Assembly: GCF_900141995.1 (NCBI RefSeq) | Contig: NZ_FQZA01000002.1 | Location: 7,501-71,500, forward strand | Length of the DNA: 64,000 nucleotides | Direction of reading: 5' to 3' | Source: Palleronia salina | Lineage (GTDB): Bacteria > Pseudomonadota > Alphaproteobacteria > Rhodobacterales > Rhodobacteraceae | Shown here: one piece after another, positions 16,664 through 26,929 of the stretch | How positions within the stretch are numbered: the stretch's first letter is position 1 | How the letters are laid out: each line of letters starts with the position of its first letter | Program-made: the position numbers and the translations under genes | The notes under the pieces: model-generated | What the model was told of the DNA's origin: nothing | The model's database searches: none | What the model saw: only the letters and a program-made list of their open reading frames with translations

Positions 16664-17589
16664 CGCGCGTCCCCCTTGGTCAGGTCCACGAAGATGTCTT
16701 CGAGGCTGGATTGCTCGGTGCGCACGTCGCTCATCTGCAGGCCGGCGGCCTGGAGGTCGTTCAGCAAGCGCGTGATGCCCGTGCGATCCTTGCGGCTGTC
16801 GTAGTGATAGACGATCTCGGACCCGCCATCCGACAGGGTCAGGTCGTATTTCCCCAGGCTCTCGGGGATGCCGTTCGCCCGCTCGGACAGCTCGACCACC
16901 AGTTGCTTCTTGCCCAGCTCGGCCATCAGCGCCTCTTTCTCGCGGACGAGCTTGATCTCGCCCTTGGCGATGATGCCGATGCGGTCGGCCATCAGCTCGG
17001 CCTCCTCGATGTAGTGGGTGGTCAGGATGATGGTGACGCCGTGGGATTTCAGGTCCTTCATCGTCTCCCACATGTCGCGGCGCAGCTCGACATCGACGCC
17101 CGCCGTGGGCTCGTCCAGGAACAGAACCTTGGGCTCGTGCGCCAGCGCCTTGGCGATCAGCACGCGGCGCTTCATGCCGCCGGACAATTCCTTGGTCTGG
17201 GCGTCCTTCTTGTCCCACAGGCTCAACTGCCGCAGGATCCGTTCCATGTGGGCGTCGTCGCGCGGCTTGCCGAACAGCCCGCGCGAGAAGGTGACGGTGT
17301 TCATCACCGTCTCGAACGGCTCGAGGTTGATCTCCTGCGGGACAAGGCCGATCAGGCTGCGCGCGGCCCGGTAGTCATCGACCGTGTCGTGACCGCCGAC
17401 CTTCACCTGGCCCGACGTGGCCGTGGCGATACCGCAGATGATCGAGATCAGCGTCGTCTTCCCCGCGCCGTTCGGGCCCAGCAGGGCCAGGACCTCGCCG
17501 TCGCGGATGTCGAGCGACACGCCCTTCAGCGCCTCGAACCCGCCGTCATAGGTTTTCTGCACGTCCTTGACGGACACGATGGGGGTCAT
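16660..17589 (-). CDS. ABC exporter ATP-binding protein
   Basis: 309 aa. Walker [10 protein letters not shown] (near residue 39), Q-loop VPQEIN, signature LSGGMKRR, Walker [13 protein letters not shown] and H-loop [10 protein letters not shown] are all present. A C-terminal extension of about 90 residues after the ATPase core resembles the regulatory tail of YadG/CcmA-like exporters. The ATG at 17589 has an upstream AAAGGTG. It is translated with the permease. Confidence 0.93.
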   Translation of the reverse strand: MTPIVSVKDVQKTYDGGFEALKGVSLDIRDGEVLALLGPNGAGKTTLISIICGIATATSGQVKVGGHDTVDDYRAARSLIGLVPQEINLEPFETVMNTVTFSRGLFGKPRDDAHMERILRQLSLWDKKDAQTKELSGGMKRRVLIAKALAHEPKVLFLDEPTAGVDVELRRDMWETMKDLKSHGVTIILTTHYIEEAELMADRIGIIAKGEIKLVREKEALMAELGKKQLVVELSERANGIPESLGKYDLTLSDGGSEIVYHYDSRKDRTGITRLLNDLQAAGLQMSDVRTEQSSLEDIFVDLTKGDAR

Positions 17590-17724
17590 GGCGCACCTTT
17601 CTGTCTGTCCGCCCGATCTAGTGCCCCGGATGGCCGCCGCCAAGCCATGCCATGCGCACAGCCCGACCTGCCGTGCCGCACCTTGCGCTGGAACGACCCC
17701 GCGGCCTGTGGCAGGAGCGCGGAC

Positions 17725-18888
17725 ATGGAGACACGCGCGTTGATCATCGGGGGCGGCCCCGCGGGGTTGATGGCGGCCGAGCAACTGGCCGATGCGGGCC
17801 ACGCGCCGCTGGTGGTCGACGCCATGCCGTCGCTGGGCCGCAAGTTCCTGATGGCGGGCAAGTCCGGCCTGAACCTGACCAAGTTCTCGGACGAGGATCC
17901 GGCCGCGGTCTACGGCCCCGGCGCCGGACCGATCCCCGCCATGCTGGAGGACTGGGGCCCGGTCGAGCTGGCCGGCTGGGCCGAGGATCTGGGGATCGAG
18001 CTTTTCACCGGCTCGACTGGCCGGGTCTTTCCCAGGGCGATGAAGGCCTCGCCGCTTCTGCGCGCCTGGCTGCGGCGGCTGTCGGACCAGGGGGCCGAGA
18101 TGCGCACGCGCTGGCGCTGGACCGGTCTGTCCGATGGCGGCTTCGCGTTCGACACGCCCGATGGCGCCTGCGTGCTGCATCCCGAGGTCTGCGTGCTGGC
18201 TCTGGGCGGGGCGTCGTGGCGGCGGCTGGGATCGGACGGCGCATGGGTTCCGTGGCTGCGCGCGGCGGGCGTGACGATCAACGACTTCGCGCCCGCCAAT
18301 GTGGGCCTGCGCGTGGAGTGGTCCGAGCACATGGATCGCGTGCTGGGCCAGCCCGTGAAGGGCACCGCGCTGCACGCGGGCGACGCCGTGCACCGTGGCG
18401 AATACGTGGTCTCGAAACGCGGGCTCGAAGGCGGCGGGATCTACGCCGTCAGCCGCGCGGTGCGCGAGGGCGCCGCGCTGCAAGTGGACCTGATGCCGGA
18501 CTGGGACGCGGGAAAGATCACCAGGCGCCTGCGCGGGGCCAAGGGATCGCTGCCGAACCGGCTGCGCAAGGGGCTGGGGCTGGATCCTGCGCGCGCGGCG
18601 CTGCTGATGGAGTTCGGACAGCCCCTGCCCGACGACGTCGCCCCGCTCATCAAGCGGCTGCCGATCCGCCACGACGGTCTGCGCCCGCTGGACGAGGCGA
18701 TTTCAAGCGCGGGGGGCGTCGCGTGGGACGGGCTGGACCGTCATCTGCAACTGAAGGCGTTGCCCGGAACCTTCGCCTGCGGCGAGATGCTTGATTGGGA
18801 GGCGCCCACCGGTGGCTGGCTGCTGACCGCCTGCATGGCGACGGGCCGTGCCGCGGGGCTGGGGGCCGCCCGGCTACTGGGCCGGTAG
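17725..18888 (+). CDS. HI0933/TIGR03862-type FAD-dependent flavoprotein
   Basis: 387 aa from the ATG at 17725. The FAD dinucleotide-binding motif [19 protein letters not shown] is at residues 7-25, followed by the family-specific [16 protein letters not shown]. The C-terminus [27 protein letters not shown] closes the FAD site. The family is related to BaiN-like reductases; the true substrate is unknown. The gene is divergent from the ABC exporter, and its 3' end overlaps the convergent MFS gene by 15 nt. Confidence 0.88.
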   Translation: METRALIIGGGPAGLMAAEQLADAGHAPLVVDAMPSLGRKFLMAGKSGLNLTKFSDEDPAAVYGPGAGPIPAMLEDWGPVELAGWAEDLGIELFTGSTGRVFPRAMKASPLLRAWLRRLSDQGAEMRTRWRWTGLSDGGFAFDTPDGACVLHPEVCVLALGGASWRRLGSDGAWVPWLRAAGVTINDFAPANVGLRVEWSEHMDRVLGQPVKGTALHAGDAVHRGEYVVSKRGLEGGGIYAVSRAVREGAALQVDLMPDWDAGKITRRLRGAKGSLPNRLRKGLGLDPARAALLMEFGQPLPDDVAPLIKRLPIRHDGLRPLDEAISSAGGVAWDGLDRHLQLKALPGTFACGEMLDWEAPTGGWLLTACMATGRAAGLGAARLLGR

Positions 18889-20121
18889 GGGCGGCGGCGC
18901 GCGGTCCTCGTTGATGGGCAGGTGGATGATGGCCGAGAAGGCGCCGACCGCCACGCCCAGCCACCAAACGAAGGTGTAGTTGCCCGTCACGTCGTACAGC
19001 CACCCGCCCAGCCAGACGCCGAAAAAGCTGCCCAGCTGGTGCGACAGGAACACCACGCCGTACAGCGTGCCCATGTAGCGCAACCCGAACAGGTGCGCGA
19101 CCAGACCCGCCGTCAGCGGCACCGTGGCCAGCCACAGCGCGCCCATGACGAAGGCGAAGGCCAGCACCGTGCCGGGCGTGATCGGGAAACTGATGAACAG
19201 CGCCGCCGCCACGGTCCGGCCCGTGTAGATCCCCGCCAGCAGGTACTTGCGCGGGAACCGGTTGCCCAGCCAGCCCGCCGCCAGCGTCCCGCCGATATTG
19301 GCGAGGCCAATGAGCGAGATCGCCACCGCGCCCAGCGCAGCGGTGTCCACGATGCCGAGCCCCGCAAGGAACCCCGCGGTATCGATCGACGCGCTCATCT
19401 CGGTGACCATCGCGGGGAAATGCGCGGTGACGAAGGCCAGCTGGTAGCCGCACGAGAAGAATCCCACGAACAGCATGACGTAGGACGGATCGCGCGCGGC
19501 CCGGCGCAGCACCGCGCCCAGCGATTCCTCGAGCTCGACCTTCGACACCGGCGCGGGGGCGCGCATCATCGGCAGGACCGCGAGGCTGGCCAGGACGGCC
19601 GCCGCGAAGATCACGAAGACGGTCTGCCACGGGAAGAAGCCCAGCAGCCACTCGGCCACCGGCGCGCCGAAGACTTGCCCCGCGCTGCCCGCAGCCGTCG
19701 CGATCGCCAGCGACATGGCGCGCGTCTCGTTCGACGATGCCCGCCCGACGACCGCGAGGATCACGCCGAAGCCCGTGCCGGCGATGCCGAAGCCCACGAG
19801 CACCTCGAGCAATTGATGCGCGCCGGGGGTGACGGCGAAACTGCTCAGCACCAGCCCGGCTGCGTAGGTCAGCGCGCCCAGGATGATGGCCTTGCGGTCG
19901 CCGATCCGTTCGGCGATGGCGCCGAAGATCGGCTGGCCGATGCCCCAGGCGAGGTTCTGGATGGCGATGGCCATGGAAAACTCGGCCCGGGCCCAACCGA
20001 ACTCCTCGGCCACGGGGATCTGGAACACGCCGAAGCTCGCCCGGATGGCGAAGCTGACCATCAGGATCAGGCAACCGGCGACCAGGACCGGCGTGACGAG
20101 GCGCGCGCGCGTGGTTTGCAT
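18874..20121 (-). CDS. MFS transporter (monocarboxylate/oxalate-formate-like)
   Basis: 415 aa with about twelve membrane helices. The loop 2-3 motif appears as FGAIAERIGDRKAII, and loop 8-9 contains LGNRFPRKYLLAG. The overall pattern (RASFGVFQIPVAEEFGWARAEFSMA) resembles the oxalate/formate and monocarboxylate MFS branch. Start chosen at ATG 20121 (MQTTRARLVTP) because the longer ORF adds a non-membrane segment. Substrate unknown. Confidence 0.85.
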   Translation of the reverse strand: MQTTRARLVTPVLVAGCLILMVSFAIRASFGVFQIPVAEEFGWARAEFSMAIAIQNLAWGIGQPIFGAIAERIGDRKAIILGALTYAAGLVLSSFAVTPGAHQLLEVLVGFGIAGTGFGVILAVVGRASSNETRAMSLAIATAAGSAGQVFGAPVAEWLLGFFPWQTVFVIFAAAVLASLAVLPMMRAPAPVSKVELEESLGAVLRRAARDPSYVMLFVGFFSCGYQLAFVTAHFPAMVTEMSASIDTAGFLAGLGIVDTAALGAVAISLIGLANIGGTLAAGWLGNRFPRKYLLAGIYTGRTVAAALFISFPITPGTVLAFAFVMGALWLATVPLTAGLVAHLFGLRYMGTLYGVVFLSHQLGSFFGVWLGGWLYDVTGNYTFVWWLGVAVGAFSAIIHLPINEDRAPPPLPAQ

Positions 20122-20237
20122 GGCGCAGCATTGGCCGCAGGCGGCGAGGCTGTCAAAACGCAATCGGTGATGCGTGCCATGCGGCGGCGCGAATTATCGC
20201 GTTTTCCCTGCCCCGGCACAGGCGTTATGCAAGGGGC
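20122..20237. other. Divergent region MFS / dksA-like gene
   Basis: 116 nt. A 5-bp stem CGCGA-ATTA-TCGCG at 20188-20201 followed by TTTT may be an operator or a short attenuator-like structure. AAGGGGC precedes the ATG at 20238. Nothing else is recognisable. Confidence 0.4.
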
Positions 20238-20585
20238 ATGGATGATCACGACCCAGACCTGATGCGCGCGCGATACGCGCCAGCCCTGCAGGACGAGCTG
20301 GCGCAGATCGCCGCCGCGTCGGACAGCACCCGTGCCGACCGCGCGCCCGTGACGCTGGACCAGCAGAGCGTCGGACGGCTCAGCCGCATGGACGCGCTGC
20401 AGAACCAGGCCATGGCCGCCGGAACCGAGGCGCGGCGCGCCACCCGCACCCGCGCCATCCAAGCCGCGCTGACCCGGCTGGACGAGGGCGAATTCGGCTG
20501 GTGCGACGAATGCGGCGATCCGATCCCGCTGAAGCGGCTGGACCTCGACCCTTGCGCGACCCGCTGCGTGGGATGCGCCGGCTGA
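20238..20585 (+). CDS. DksA/TraR-family zinc-finger protein
   Basis: 115 aa. The C-terminal four-cysteine finger (WCDECGD ... RCVGCAG) and LTRLDEGEFGWCDECG are the DksA/TraR signature, preceded by a helical segment (DQQSVGRLSRMDALQNQAMA). Such proteins bind the RNA polymerase secondary channel; this short paralogue lacks the long coiled coil of DksA, so its effect on transcription is uncertain. The stop overlaps the zapE ATG (TGATG). Confidence 0.88.
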   Translation: MDDHDPDLMRARYAPALQDELAQIAAASDSTRADRAPVTLDQQSVGRLSRMDALQNQAMAAGTEARRATRTRAIQAALTRLDEGEFGWCDECGDPIPLKRLDLDPCATRCVGCAG

Positions 20586-21652
20586 TGGCCCAGGATTTCG
20601 AGTCGATCTACGACGCCGCCGTCGCGCGGGACGAGGTCCAGGACGACCCGGCGCAGCGCGGCGTCCTGCCCGAGTTCACCCGCATCGCCCGGGCGCTGGA
20701 CTCGCAGCCGGCGCGGCGCGGCTGGTTTTCACGCAAACAGCCCGAGGCGGTGAAGGGGCTCTACCTTTGGGGCGGGGTTGGACGCGGCAAGTCCATGCTG
20801 ATGGACCTGTTCTTCGCCCATGTGGAGGTCGAGGGAAAACGCCGCGTGCATTTCCACGCCTTCATGCAGGAGGTCCACAAGGGCATCACCGCCGCCCGCA
20901 AGCGCGGGGTCGACGACGCCCTGGCCCCGGTGGCGGACGACATCGCCGACGGCCTGCGGCTGCTGTGTTTCGACGAGATGCAGATCGGCGACATCACCGA
21001 CGCGATGATCGTCGGACGCCTGTTCCAGCGGCTGTTCGACGGCGGCGTGACCGTGGTCGCCACGTCGAACCGCATTCCCGACGATCTCTACAAGGACGGT
21101 CTGAACCGCCAGCTGTTCCTGCCCTTCATCGACCTCATCAAGGACCGCATGGCGGTGGTCGAGCTCGCTTCGCCCCGCGACTGGCGGCAGGATCGCATCG
21201 CCGGGTCGGACCTGTATTTCACCCCCGCCGATGCCGAGGCGCGTGCCGCCATGGACGCGCTGTGGGACCGGCTCGCCGACGGGCCGGGCGAACCGTTGGA
21301 GCTGACGGTCTCGGGCCACGCCGTCACCGTGCCCGCCTACTCCGCCGGGGTCGGCCGCGCGCGGTTCTGGGACCTCTGCGGCAAGCCGCTGGGCGCGGCG
21401 GACTACCTGGCCATCGCCGAGCGTGTCCGGGTTCTGATGCTGGACGACGTCCCGCGCCTGGGGTCCGAGAACTACAACGAGGCGCGACGCTTCGTGACGC
21501 TGATCGACGCGCTTTACGAAGCGCGCACGCGGCTGATCCTGTCGGCGGCCGACACGCCGGAAAACCTGTATATCGAGGGCGCCGGATCCTTCGAGTTCGA
21601 GCGCACGGCGTCCCGCCTGCGCGAGATGCAGAGCGCCGACTGGGGCACCTGA
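20585..21652 (+). CDS. zapE: ZapE, AFG1-family cell division ATPase
   Basis: 355 aa. Walker A appears as GGVGRGKSMLMDLFF, with FHAFMQEVH and the Walker B-like LLCFDEMQIGDITDAM, then VVATSNRIPDDLYKDGLNR, all hallmarks of the AFG1/ZapE family. In Escherichia coli ZapE associates with the division ring; mitochondrial homologues handle misfolded respiratory proteins. The ATG at 20585 overlaps the upstream stop; a slightly earlier in-frame ATG (MRRLMAQ) is possible. Confidence 0.93.
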   Translation: MAQDFESIYDAAVARDEVQDDPAQRGVLPEFTRIARALDSQPARRGWFSRKQPEAVKGLYLWGGVGRGKSMLMDLFFAHVEVEGKRRVHFHAFMQEVHKGITAARKRGVDDALAPVADDIADGLRLLCFDEMQIGDITDAMIVGRLFQRLFDGGVTVVATSNRIPDDLYKDGLNRQLFLPFIDLIKDRMAVVELASPRDWRQDRIAGSDLYFTPADAEARAAMDALWDRLADGPGEPLELTVSGHAVTVPAYSAGVGRARFWDLCGKPLGAADYLAIAERVRVLMLDDVPRLGSENYNEARRFVTLIDALYEARTRLILSAADTPENLYIEGAGSFEFERTASRLREMQSADWGT

Positions 21653-21771
21653 GCCGGTCGCGCCAGGGCCAGTGGGCAGCGCGGCCTGATCGCTTCGGAT
21701 GAGTATTTGGAGACCAGTGATTTGAAGCGCACGTCCTGCGGCGGGACCGCGCGGCGACCTGCCGAACGCGC
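21653..21771. other. Convergent junction zapE / folC
   Basis: 119 nt without a gene. It holds one copy of the extragenic element (21701-21721) framed by CGCTTC (21691-21696) and GAAGCG (21724-21729), a 6-bp inverted repeat that would present the element in a loop. Confidence 0.7.
21701..21721 (+). repeat. GTATTT/GACCAGTGAT extragenic element
   Basis: GAGTATTTGGA followed by GACCAGTGAT, beginning 49 nt after the zapE stop and in the sense orientation relative to zapE. Confidence 0.85.
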
Positions 21772-23043
21772 TCAGCCGTTCTCGCGCAGGACCCGGCCGG
21801 CGAGGTAGAGCGAGCCGCAGACCAGGATGCGGGCGTGCGCGTCCTGCGCCGCGATGGCGCGGACCGCGTCCAGGACGCTGTCGGCCGTGGTAGCCGCCAG
21901 GCCCACGCCGCGCGCGACCTCGGCCGTGCGGTCGGCGGGCAGCGTGTTCGCCTCGCCGGGTATCGACACCGCGGTCAGGCTGTCCGCGTGCCGCGCGAGC
22001 GGACGCAGGTAACCCGTGATATCCTTGGTGTTGAGCATCCCGCAGACCAGGTGCGTTCCGCGCGGGGGCAGCGCGGCGAGGGTGGCGGCGATGGCCGCGC
22101 CCGCCGCCGGGTTGTGGCCACCGTCCAGCAGGATCTCGGCCCCCGGCGCCGCGTCGACCAGCGGACCGTGCCGCAGCCGCTGCATCCGGGCGGGCCAGGT
22201 CGCGTCGGTCATGGCGGCGGCGCAGGCGGGTTCCGTCAGGCCCAGCGCGCGCAGCGCGGCGATGGCGATGCCCGCGTTTTCCAGCTGATGTGGCCCGGTC
22301 AGCGCAGGCCGTGGCAGGTCGAGCAGGCCGGTTTCGTCCTGGAACACCAGCCCGTCCCTCTCGGGCGCCACGTGCCAGTGCTGCCCGTGGATCTGCAGCG
22401 GCGCGCCCAGCCGCGCGGCGCGCGCCTCGATCACCTCGAGCGCCGTGTCCGCCTGGCGGCCGATCACCCCCGGCACACCGCGCTTGAGGATGCCCGCCTT
22501 CTCGCCCGCGATCTCGGCCAGCGTGTCGCCGAGGAAGGACTGGTGGTCCAGGTCCACCGGCGTGATGACGGTGAGTGCGGGGGTGTCGATCACGTTGGTG
22601 GCGTCGAGCCGCCCGCCCAGACCGACCTCGAGCAGGGTGTACTCCGCCGGCGTCCGTGCGAAGGCCAGCAGCGCGGCGGCGGTCGTGACCTCGAAGAAGG
22701 TGATGGGTGCGCCGCCGTTCGCCGCCTCGACCTCGTCCAGAAGCGCCGCGAGGTCGGGCTCGGAGATCAGCGCGCCGTTCAGGCGGATCCGTTCGTGAAA
22801 GCGCGCCAGGTGGGGAGAGGTGTAGGCGTGCACCCGGTGGCCCGCCGACTCCAGCCCCGCCCGGATCATCGCCAGGGTCGAGCCCTTGCCGTTGGTCCCG
22901 GCGATATGGACGACCGGGGGCAGCGACCGCTCGGGGTGGCCCAGCTCCGCCAGCAGCCGGTACATCCGGTCCAAGCTCAGGTCGATCACCTTGGGATGCA
23001 GCGCCATCAGCCGGTCGAGGATGGCGTCCGAACCCGCCGTCAT
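21772..23043 (-). CDS. folC: FolC, dihydrofolate synthase / folylpolyglutamate synthase
   Basis: 423 aa. P-loop VVHIAGTNGKGSTLAM (near residues 44-59), SPHLARFHERIRLNG, the EVGLGGRLDATN block, and DGGHNPAAG near the C-terminal domain are diagnostic of Mur-ligase-like FolC. It adds glutamate to dihydropteroate and folates. The start at 23043 (MTAGSDAILDRL) lies 37 nt downstream of accD, as in the widespread accD-folC operon. Confidence 0.95.
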   Translation of the reverse strand: MTAGSDAILDRLMALHPKVIDLSLDRMYRLLAELGHPERSLPPVVHIAGTNGKGSTLAMIRAGLESAGHRVHAYTSPHLARFHERIRLNGALISEPDLAALLDEVEAANGGAPITFFEVTTAAALLAFARTPAEYTLLEVGLGGRLDATNVIDTPALTVITPVDLDHQSFLGDTLAEIAGEKAGILKRGVPGVIGRQADTALEVIEARAARLGAPLQIHGQHWHVAPERDGLVFQDETGLLDLPRPALTGPHQLENAGIAIAALRALGLTEPACAAAMTDATWPARMQRLRHGPLVDAAPGAEILLDGGHNPAAGAAIAATLAALPPRGTHLVCGMLNTKDITGYLRPLARHADSLTAVSIPGEANTLPADRTAEVARGVGLAATTADSVLDAVRAIAAQDAHARILVCGSLYLAGRVLRENG

Positions 23044-23080
23044 CCGGCGCACCGGGCCGAAGGGTCGCGGTCCATGGGTG

Positions 23081-24016
23081 TCAGGACTTCGCGGTTTCGG
23101 GCCGCGCCGGTTCGGGCAGGGCCTCGGGCAGGTCGCCCGGGGGCGGCAGGTCGCCTTGGGTCGCGGCGGGCATGCCACGGATCATCCGCAGAATGGTGAT
23201 GAGTTCCTCGCGCAGCTCGCGCCGGTCGGTCACCCGGTCGAGCATGCCGTGGTCCAGCAGGTACTCGGCCCGCTGGAAGCCCTCGGGCAACTTCTCGCGG
23301 ATGGTCTGTTCGATCACCCGGGGACCGGCGAAGCAGATCAGCGCGCCAGGCTCGGCGATCTGGATGTCGCCCAGCATGGCGTAGCTGGCGGTCACGCCAC
23401 CGGTGGTCGGGTGGGTCAGCACGACGATATAGGGCAGGCCTGCCTCTTTCAGCATGTCCACCGCGACGGTGCTGCGGGGCATCTGCATGAGGCTGAGGAT
23501 GCCTTCCTGCATCCGGGCGCCGCCGGCGGCCGAGAACAGGATCAACGGGCAGTTCAACTCGACCGCGCGGCGCGCGGCCGCCAGGATCGCGTTGCCGACG
23601 TACATGCCCATGGATCCGGCCATGAAGCTGAAATCCTGTCCGGCCGCGACGATGGGCACGCGGCCCAGTTCGCCCTCGGCGACCAGCATCGCCTCTTTCT
23701 CGCCGGTCTGCTTCTGCGCCTGCTTCAGGCGGTCGGGGTATTTCTTCTGGTCGCGGAACTGCAGCGGGTCGGCCGGGGGCGCCTTGACCGGCACCTCCTT
23801 GAAGGCGCCGCCGTCGAACAGCGCGCTGAACCGCGCCCGCGGGGTCAACGGCATGTGGTGGCCGCAATTGGTGCAGACGTTCAGGTTCTCGGCGATCTCG
23901 CGGTGGAACAGCATGGTCCCGCACTCGTCGCACTTCGTCCATAGGTTCTCGGGCACCTCGCGGCGCGAGAAGAGCGAGTTGATCTTGGGGCGGACGTAGT
24001 TCGAGATCCAGTTCAT
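23081..24016 (-). CDS. accD: AccD, acetyl-CoA carboxylase carboxyltransferase subunit beta
   Basis: 311 aa. The N-terminal zinc ribbon CDECG ... CTNCGHH (near 29-54) and the crotonase-fold carboxyltransferase core (SMGMYVGNAILAAARRAVE, FSAAGGARMQEG, TTGGVTASYAMLGDI) are complete. It forms the carboxyltransferase with AccA (not in this window) to make malonyl-CoA. A C-terminal proline-rich tail ends ARPETAKS. Confidence 0.97.
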   Translation of the reverse strand: MNWISNYVRPKINSLFSRREVPENLWTKCDECGTMLFHREIAENLNVCTNCGHHMPLTPRARFSALFDGGAFKEVPVKAPPADPLQFRDQKKYPDRLKQAQKQTGEKEAMLVAEGELGRVPIVAAGQDFSFMAGSMGMYVGNAILAAARRAVELNCPLILFSAAGGARMQEGILSLMQMPRSTVAVDMLKEAGLPYIVVLTHPTTGGVTASYAMLGDIQIAEPGALICFAGPRVIEQTIREKLPEGFQRAEYLLDHGMLDRVTDRRELREELITILRMIRGMPAATQGDLPPPGDLPEALPEPARPETAKS

Positions 24017-24080
24017 CGGGCGGCGTGTCCTGCGTCTTGGTATCGCGATTGGACCTAGTGCGCGGTCCGGCGGAATGCAA

Positions 24081-24968
24081 TCAGGGCCTGAGCGCGAAGC
24101 GCAGCACGCCCCAGACCAGCGAGACCAGGGCCAGGTCGGCCATGAGAAGCGGCCCGGTGATGGTCACCTCGTCGGCGGCATAGGGTGTCAGGAACAGCGC
24201 GAGCCCGGTGATCGTCCCCTTGGTCGAGATCAGAAGCAGGGCCACGACGTTGTTGGCGAAATGCAGCCCCCAGGCCGCCCCGATGGTTCCGGTGACCACG
24301 GTCAGGTCGGCGGCGATCAGCCCGAAGAACGCGGTCGACCCCACGACCGCCCAGGCATTGGCGCCCATGGTGGCGGGATCGAAATGCAGCATTCCGAACA
24401 GCAGCGACGGCACCAGCATGTAGATCAGCGGCGTTGCAAAACGTGCGGCCAGCTGTTGCAGCAGGTAGCCGCGAAACAGAAGCTCCTCCGCGCCGGTCTG
24501 TATCAGCACCCCCAGCAGCGCCAACGGCAGCAGCGTCAGCCAGAGGTCGGGGGGGAGGTTGGGCTCGCCGTCGAACTGCACGGTCCAGACGGCCAGGGTC
24601 AGGCCGTAAATCGCCCCCGTCGTGCCCAGCGCGACAAGGAAATGCCGAACCGTGCGGCCGCGTCGCCCGATCAGGCTGCCCACGCGGCGCCGGTGAAGCA
24701 GCTTGACGGCCACGATCGGCCCCAACGCCATGCCGACGAAGGTGGCCAGCAACAGCAGGGTGGCGCGCGGGGTCGTCGGCTCGGCCATGCCCTCGAGCAG
24801 GCCCAGCGCCTCCTGTTGGCCGATGACCAGGACAAGCAGGCCGAACAGCGCGGCCAGCCACAGCACCATCGCCAGCACGCAGATGACCAGCCCGAGCACG
24901 AGCCGCCAGATCTGGGGCCTGCCCCGGGCCGGGGAGACGAAGGTCTCGAAAGGCATCGTGTCCGGCAT
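24081..24968 (-). CDS. CPBP-family intramembrane metalloprotease
   Basis: 295 aa, about eight membrane helices. The CPBP (Abi) motifs are complete: EELLFRGYLL (EExxxR), FGMLHFDP and LHFANN carry the glutamate and histidine ligands. Bacterial CPBP proteases resemble Rce1; no CAAX substrate is known for most, so the target is unknown. Start at ATG 24968 (MPDTMPFETFV). Divergent from ilvD, 64 nt upstream of accD on the same strand. Confidence 0.88.
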   Translation of the reverse strand: MPDTMPFETFVSPARGRPQIWRLVLGLVICVLAMVLWLAALFGLLVLVIGQQEALGLLEGMAEPTTPRATLLLLATFVGMALGPIVAVKLLHRRRVGSLIGRRGRTVRHFLVALGTTGAIYGLTLAVWTVQFDGEPNLPPDLWLTLLPLALLGVLIQTGAEELLFRGYLLQQLAARFATPLIYMLVPSLLFGMLHFDPATMGANAWAVVGSTAFFGLIAADLTVVTGTIGAAWGLHFANNVVALLLISTKGTITGLALFLTPYAADEVTITGPLLMADLALVSLVWGVLRFALRP

Positions 24969-25117
24969 GGTTCGGCCGATCCAACTCGTGAGGGTGAAAT
25001 GGTACCTAGCCCGCCCAACCGTCGGGTGCAAACCGACGCCGGCGCCCGGCCAAATCCCTTGTGTGCAGGCGCACCGTCCCATATGCGATGGAAAACACTG
25101 CCTGCCGGAGCGTCACC

Positions 25118-26881
25118 ATGTTGAAGTCGAAAGCCGACAAGTCCAAGCTGCCCAGCCGCCACGTCACCGATGGCCCGGCCCGGGCGCCGCACCGGTCGTA
25201 TTACTACGCCATGGGCCTGACGCAGGAAGATATCGACGCGCCCTTCGTCGGCGTCGCGACCTGCTGGAACGAGGCCGCGCCCTGCAACATCGCGCTGAAC
25301 TGGCAGGCCCAGACGGTCAAGCTGGGCGTGAAGGCGGCAGGCGGCACCCCGCGTGAATTCACCACCATCACCGTGACCGACGGCATTGCCATGGGACACG
25401 AGGGCATGCGCTCGTCCCTGGCCTCGCGCGAGGCGATCGCCGACACGGTCGAGCTGACCATGCGCGGCCACGGCTACGATGCGCTGGTCGGGCTGGCGGG
25501 CTGCGACAAGTCGCTGCCGGGCATGATGATGGCGATGATCCGGCTGAACGTGCCGTCGGTCTTCATGTATGGCGGGTCGATCCTGCCGGGCAAGGTGCCC
25601 GAGGGCGCCGACGTGCCCGAGGATTTCGCCACGCGCGACCTGACCGTGCAGGACATGTTCGAGGCCGTGGGCCGCTACCAGGCGGGCGAGATGACCGACG
25701 CGCAACTGGCCGTGCTGGAGCGTGTCGCCTGCCCGTCGGCCGGTGCCTGCGGCGGGCAGTTCACCGCCAACACCATGGCCTGCGTGTCCGAGGCGATCGG
25801 GCTAGCGCTGTTCAACAGCTCGGGCATGCCCGCGCCGTTCGAATCCCGCGGCCAGTACGGCGAGGCGTCGGGCGGCGCCGTCATGCACCTGGTCGAGCAG
25901 AACATCCGCGCCCGCGACATCGTCACCCGCAAGTCGCTGGAAAACGCCGCGCGCGTGGTGGCCTGCACCGGCGGGTCGACCAATGCCGGCCTGCACATGC
26001 CCGCCATGGCCCACGAGGCCGGGATCGATTTCGACCTGATGGATGTCTGCGACATCTTCCGCGACACCCCCTACTTCGTCGACCTCAAGCCCGGCGGCCA
26101 GTTCGTGGCGAAGGACCTTTACGACGTGGGCGGCATCCCGGTCGTGATGAAGGAGCTGCGCAAGGCGGGGCTGATCCACGAGGACTGCATGACCGCGTCG
26201 GGCCGCGCCATCGGCGAGGAGATCGACCGGGTCGAGCGCGAGGCCGATGGCCGCGTGATCTATCCCATCGACACGCCCATCACCAAGACCGGCGGCGTCG
26301 TGGGCCTCAAGGGCAACCTCGCGCCCGAGGGGGCCATCGTGAAGGTGGCCGGGATGAGCGCCGAGCAACAGGTCTTCACCGGCCCCGCCCGCGTATTCGA
26401 ATGCGAGGAAGACGCCTTCGCCGCCGTGAAGGCGCGGTCCTACGAGGAAGGCGAGGTCCTGGTCATCCGCAACGAGGGTCCCGCTGGCGGCCCCGGCATG
26501 CGCGAGATGCTGGCGACCACTGCCGCGCTGTCGGGCCAGGGCATGGGCAAGAAGGTGGCGCTGATCACCGATGGCCGCTTCTCGGGCGCGACGCGGGGCT
26601 TCTGCGTGGGCCATGTCGGCCCTGAGGCCGCCCATGGTGGGCCCATCGCGCTGCTGCAGGACGGCGACATGATCACCATCGACGCGATCGAGGGCACCCT
26701 GTCGGTGGACCTTCCGGCCGAGGTGCTGGACGAACGCCGCGCCGCCTGGTCCGGCCCGCGCGAGACGATCTATGCCAGCGGCGCGCTGTGGAAATACGCC
26801 CAGCTCGTCGGCGACACCCGCAAGGGCGCGGTCACGCACCCGGGCGGCAAGGCGGAAAAGCACGTCTACATGGACCTCTAG
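25118..26881 (+). CDS. ilvD: IlvD, dihydroxy-acid dehydratase
   Basis: 587 aa. Iron-sulfur ligand cysteines lie in [22 protein letters not shown] and [12 protein letters not shown]; the active-site loop [21 protein letters not shown] is present. It dehydrates dihydroxyisovalerate and dihydroxymethylvalerate in valine and isoleucine synthesis. The ATG at 25118 gives the conserved [17 protein letters not shown]; an upstream in-frame ATG would add unconserved residues. Confidence 0.96.
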   Translation: MLKSKADKSKLPSRHVTDGPARAPHRSYYYAMGLTQEDIDAPFVGVATCWNEAAPCNIALNWQAQTVKLGVKAAGGTPREFTTITVTDGIAMGHEGMRSSLASREAIADTVELTMRGHGYDALVGLAGCDKSLPGMMMAMIRLNVPSVFMYGGSILPGKVPEGADVPEDFATRDLTVQDMFEAVGRYQAGEMTDAQLAVLERVACPSAGACGGQFTANTMACVSEAIGLALFNSSGMPAPFESRGQYGEASGGAVMHLVEQNIRARDIVTRKSLENAARVVACTGGSTNAGLHMPAMAHEAGIDFDLMDVCDIFRDTPYFVDLKPGGQFVAKDLYDVGGIPVVMKELRKAGLIHEDCMTASGRAIGEEIDRVEREADGRVIYPIDTPITKTGGVVGLKGNLAPEGAIVKVAGMSAEQQVFTGPARVFECEEDAFAAVKARSYEEGEVLVIRNEGPAGGPGMREMLATTAALSGQGMGKKVALITDGRFSGATRGFCVGHVGPEAAHGGPIALLQDGDMITIDAIEGTLSVDLPAEVLDERRAAWSGPRETIYASGALWKYAQLVGDTRKGAVTHPGGKAEKHVYMDL

Positions 26882-26929
26882 GTCTCGTGTGACACGGGAC
26901 CGCGCGTGGTCAACGGAGGGGCGCAGGCG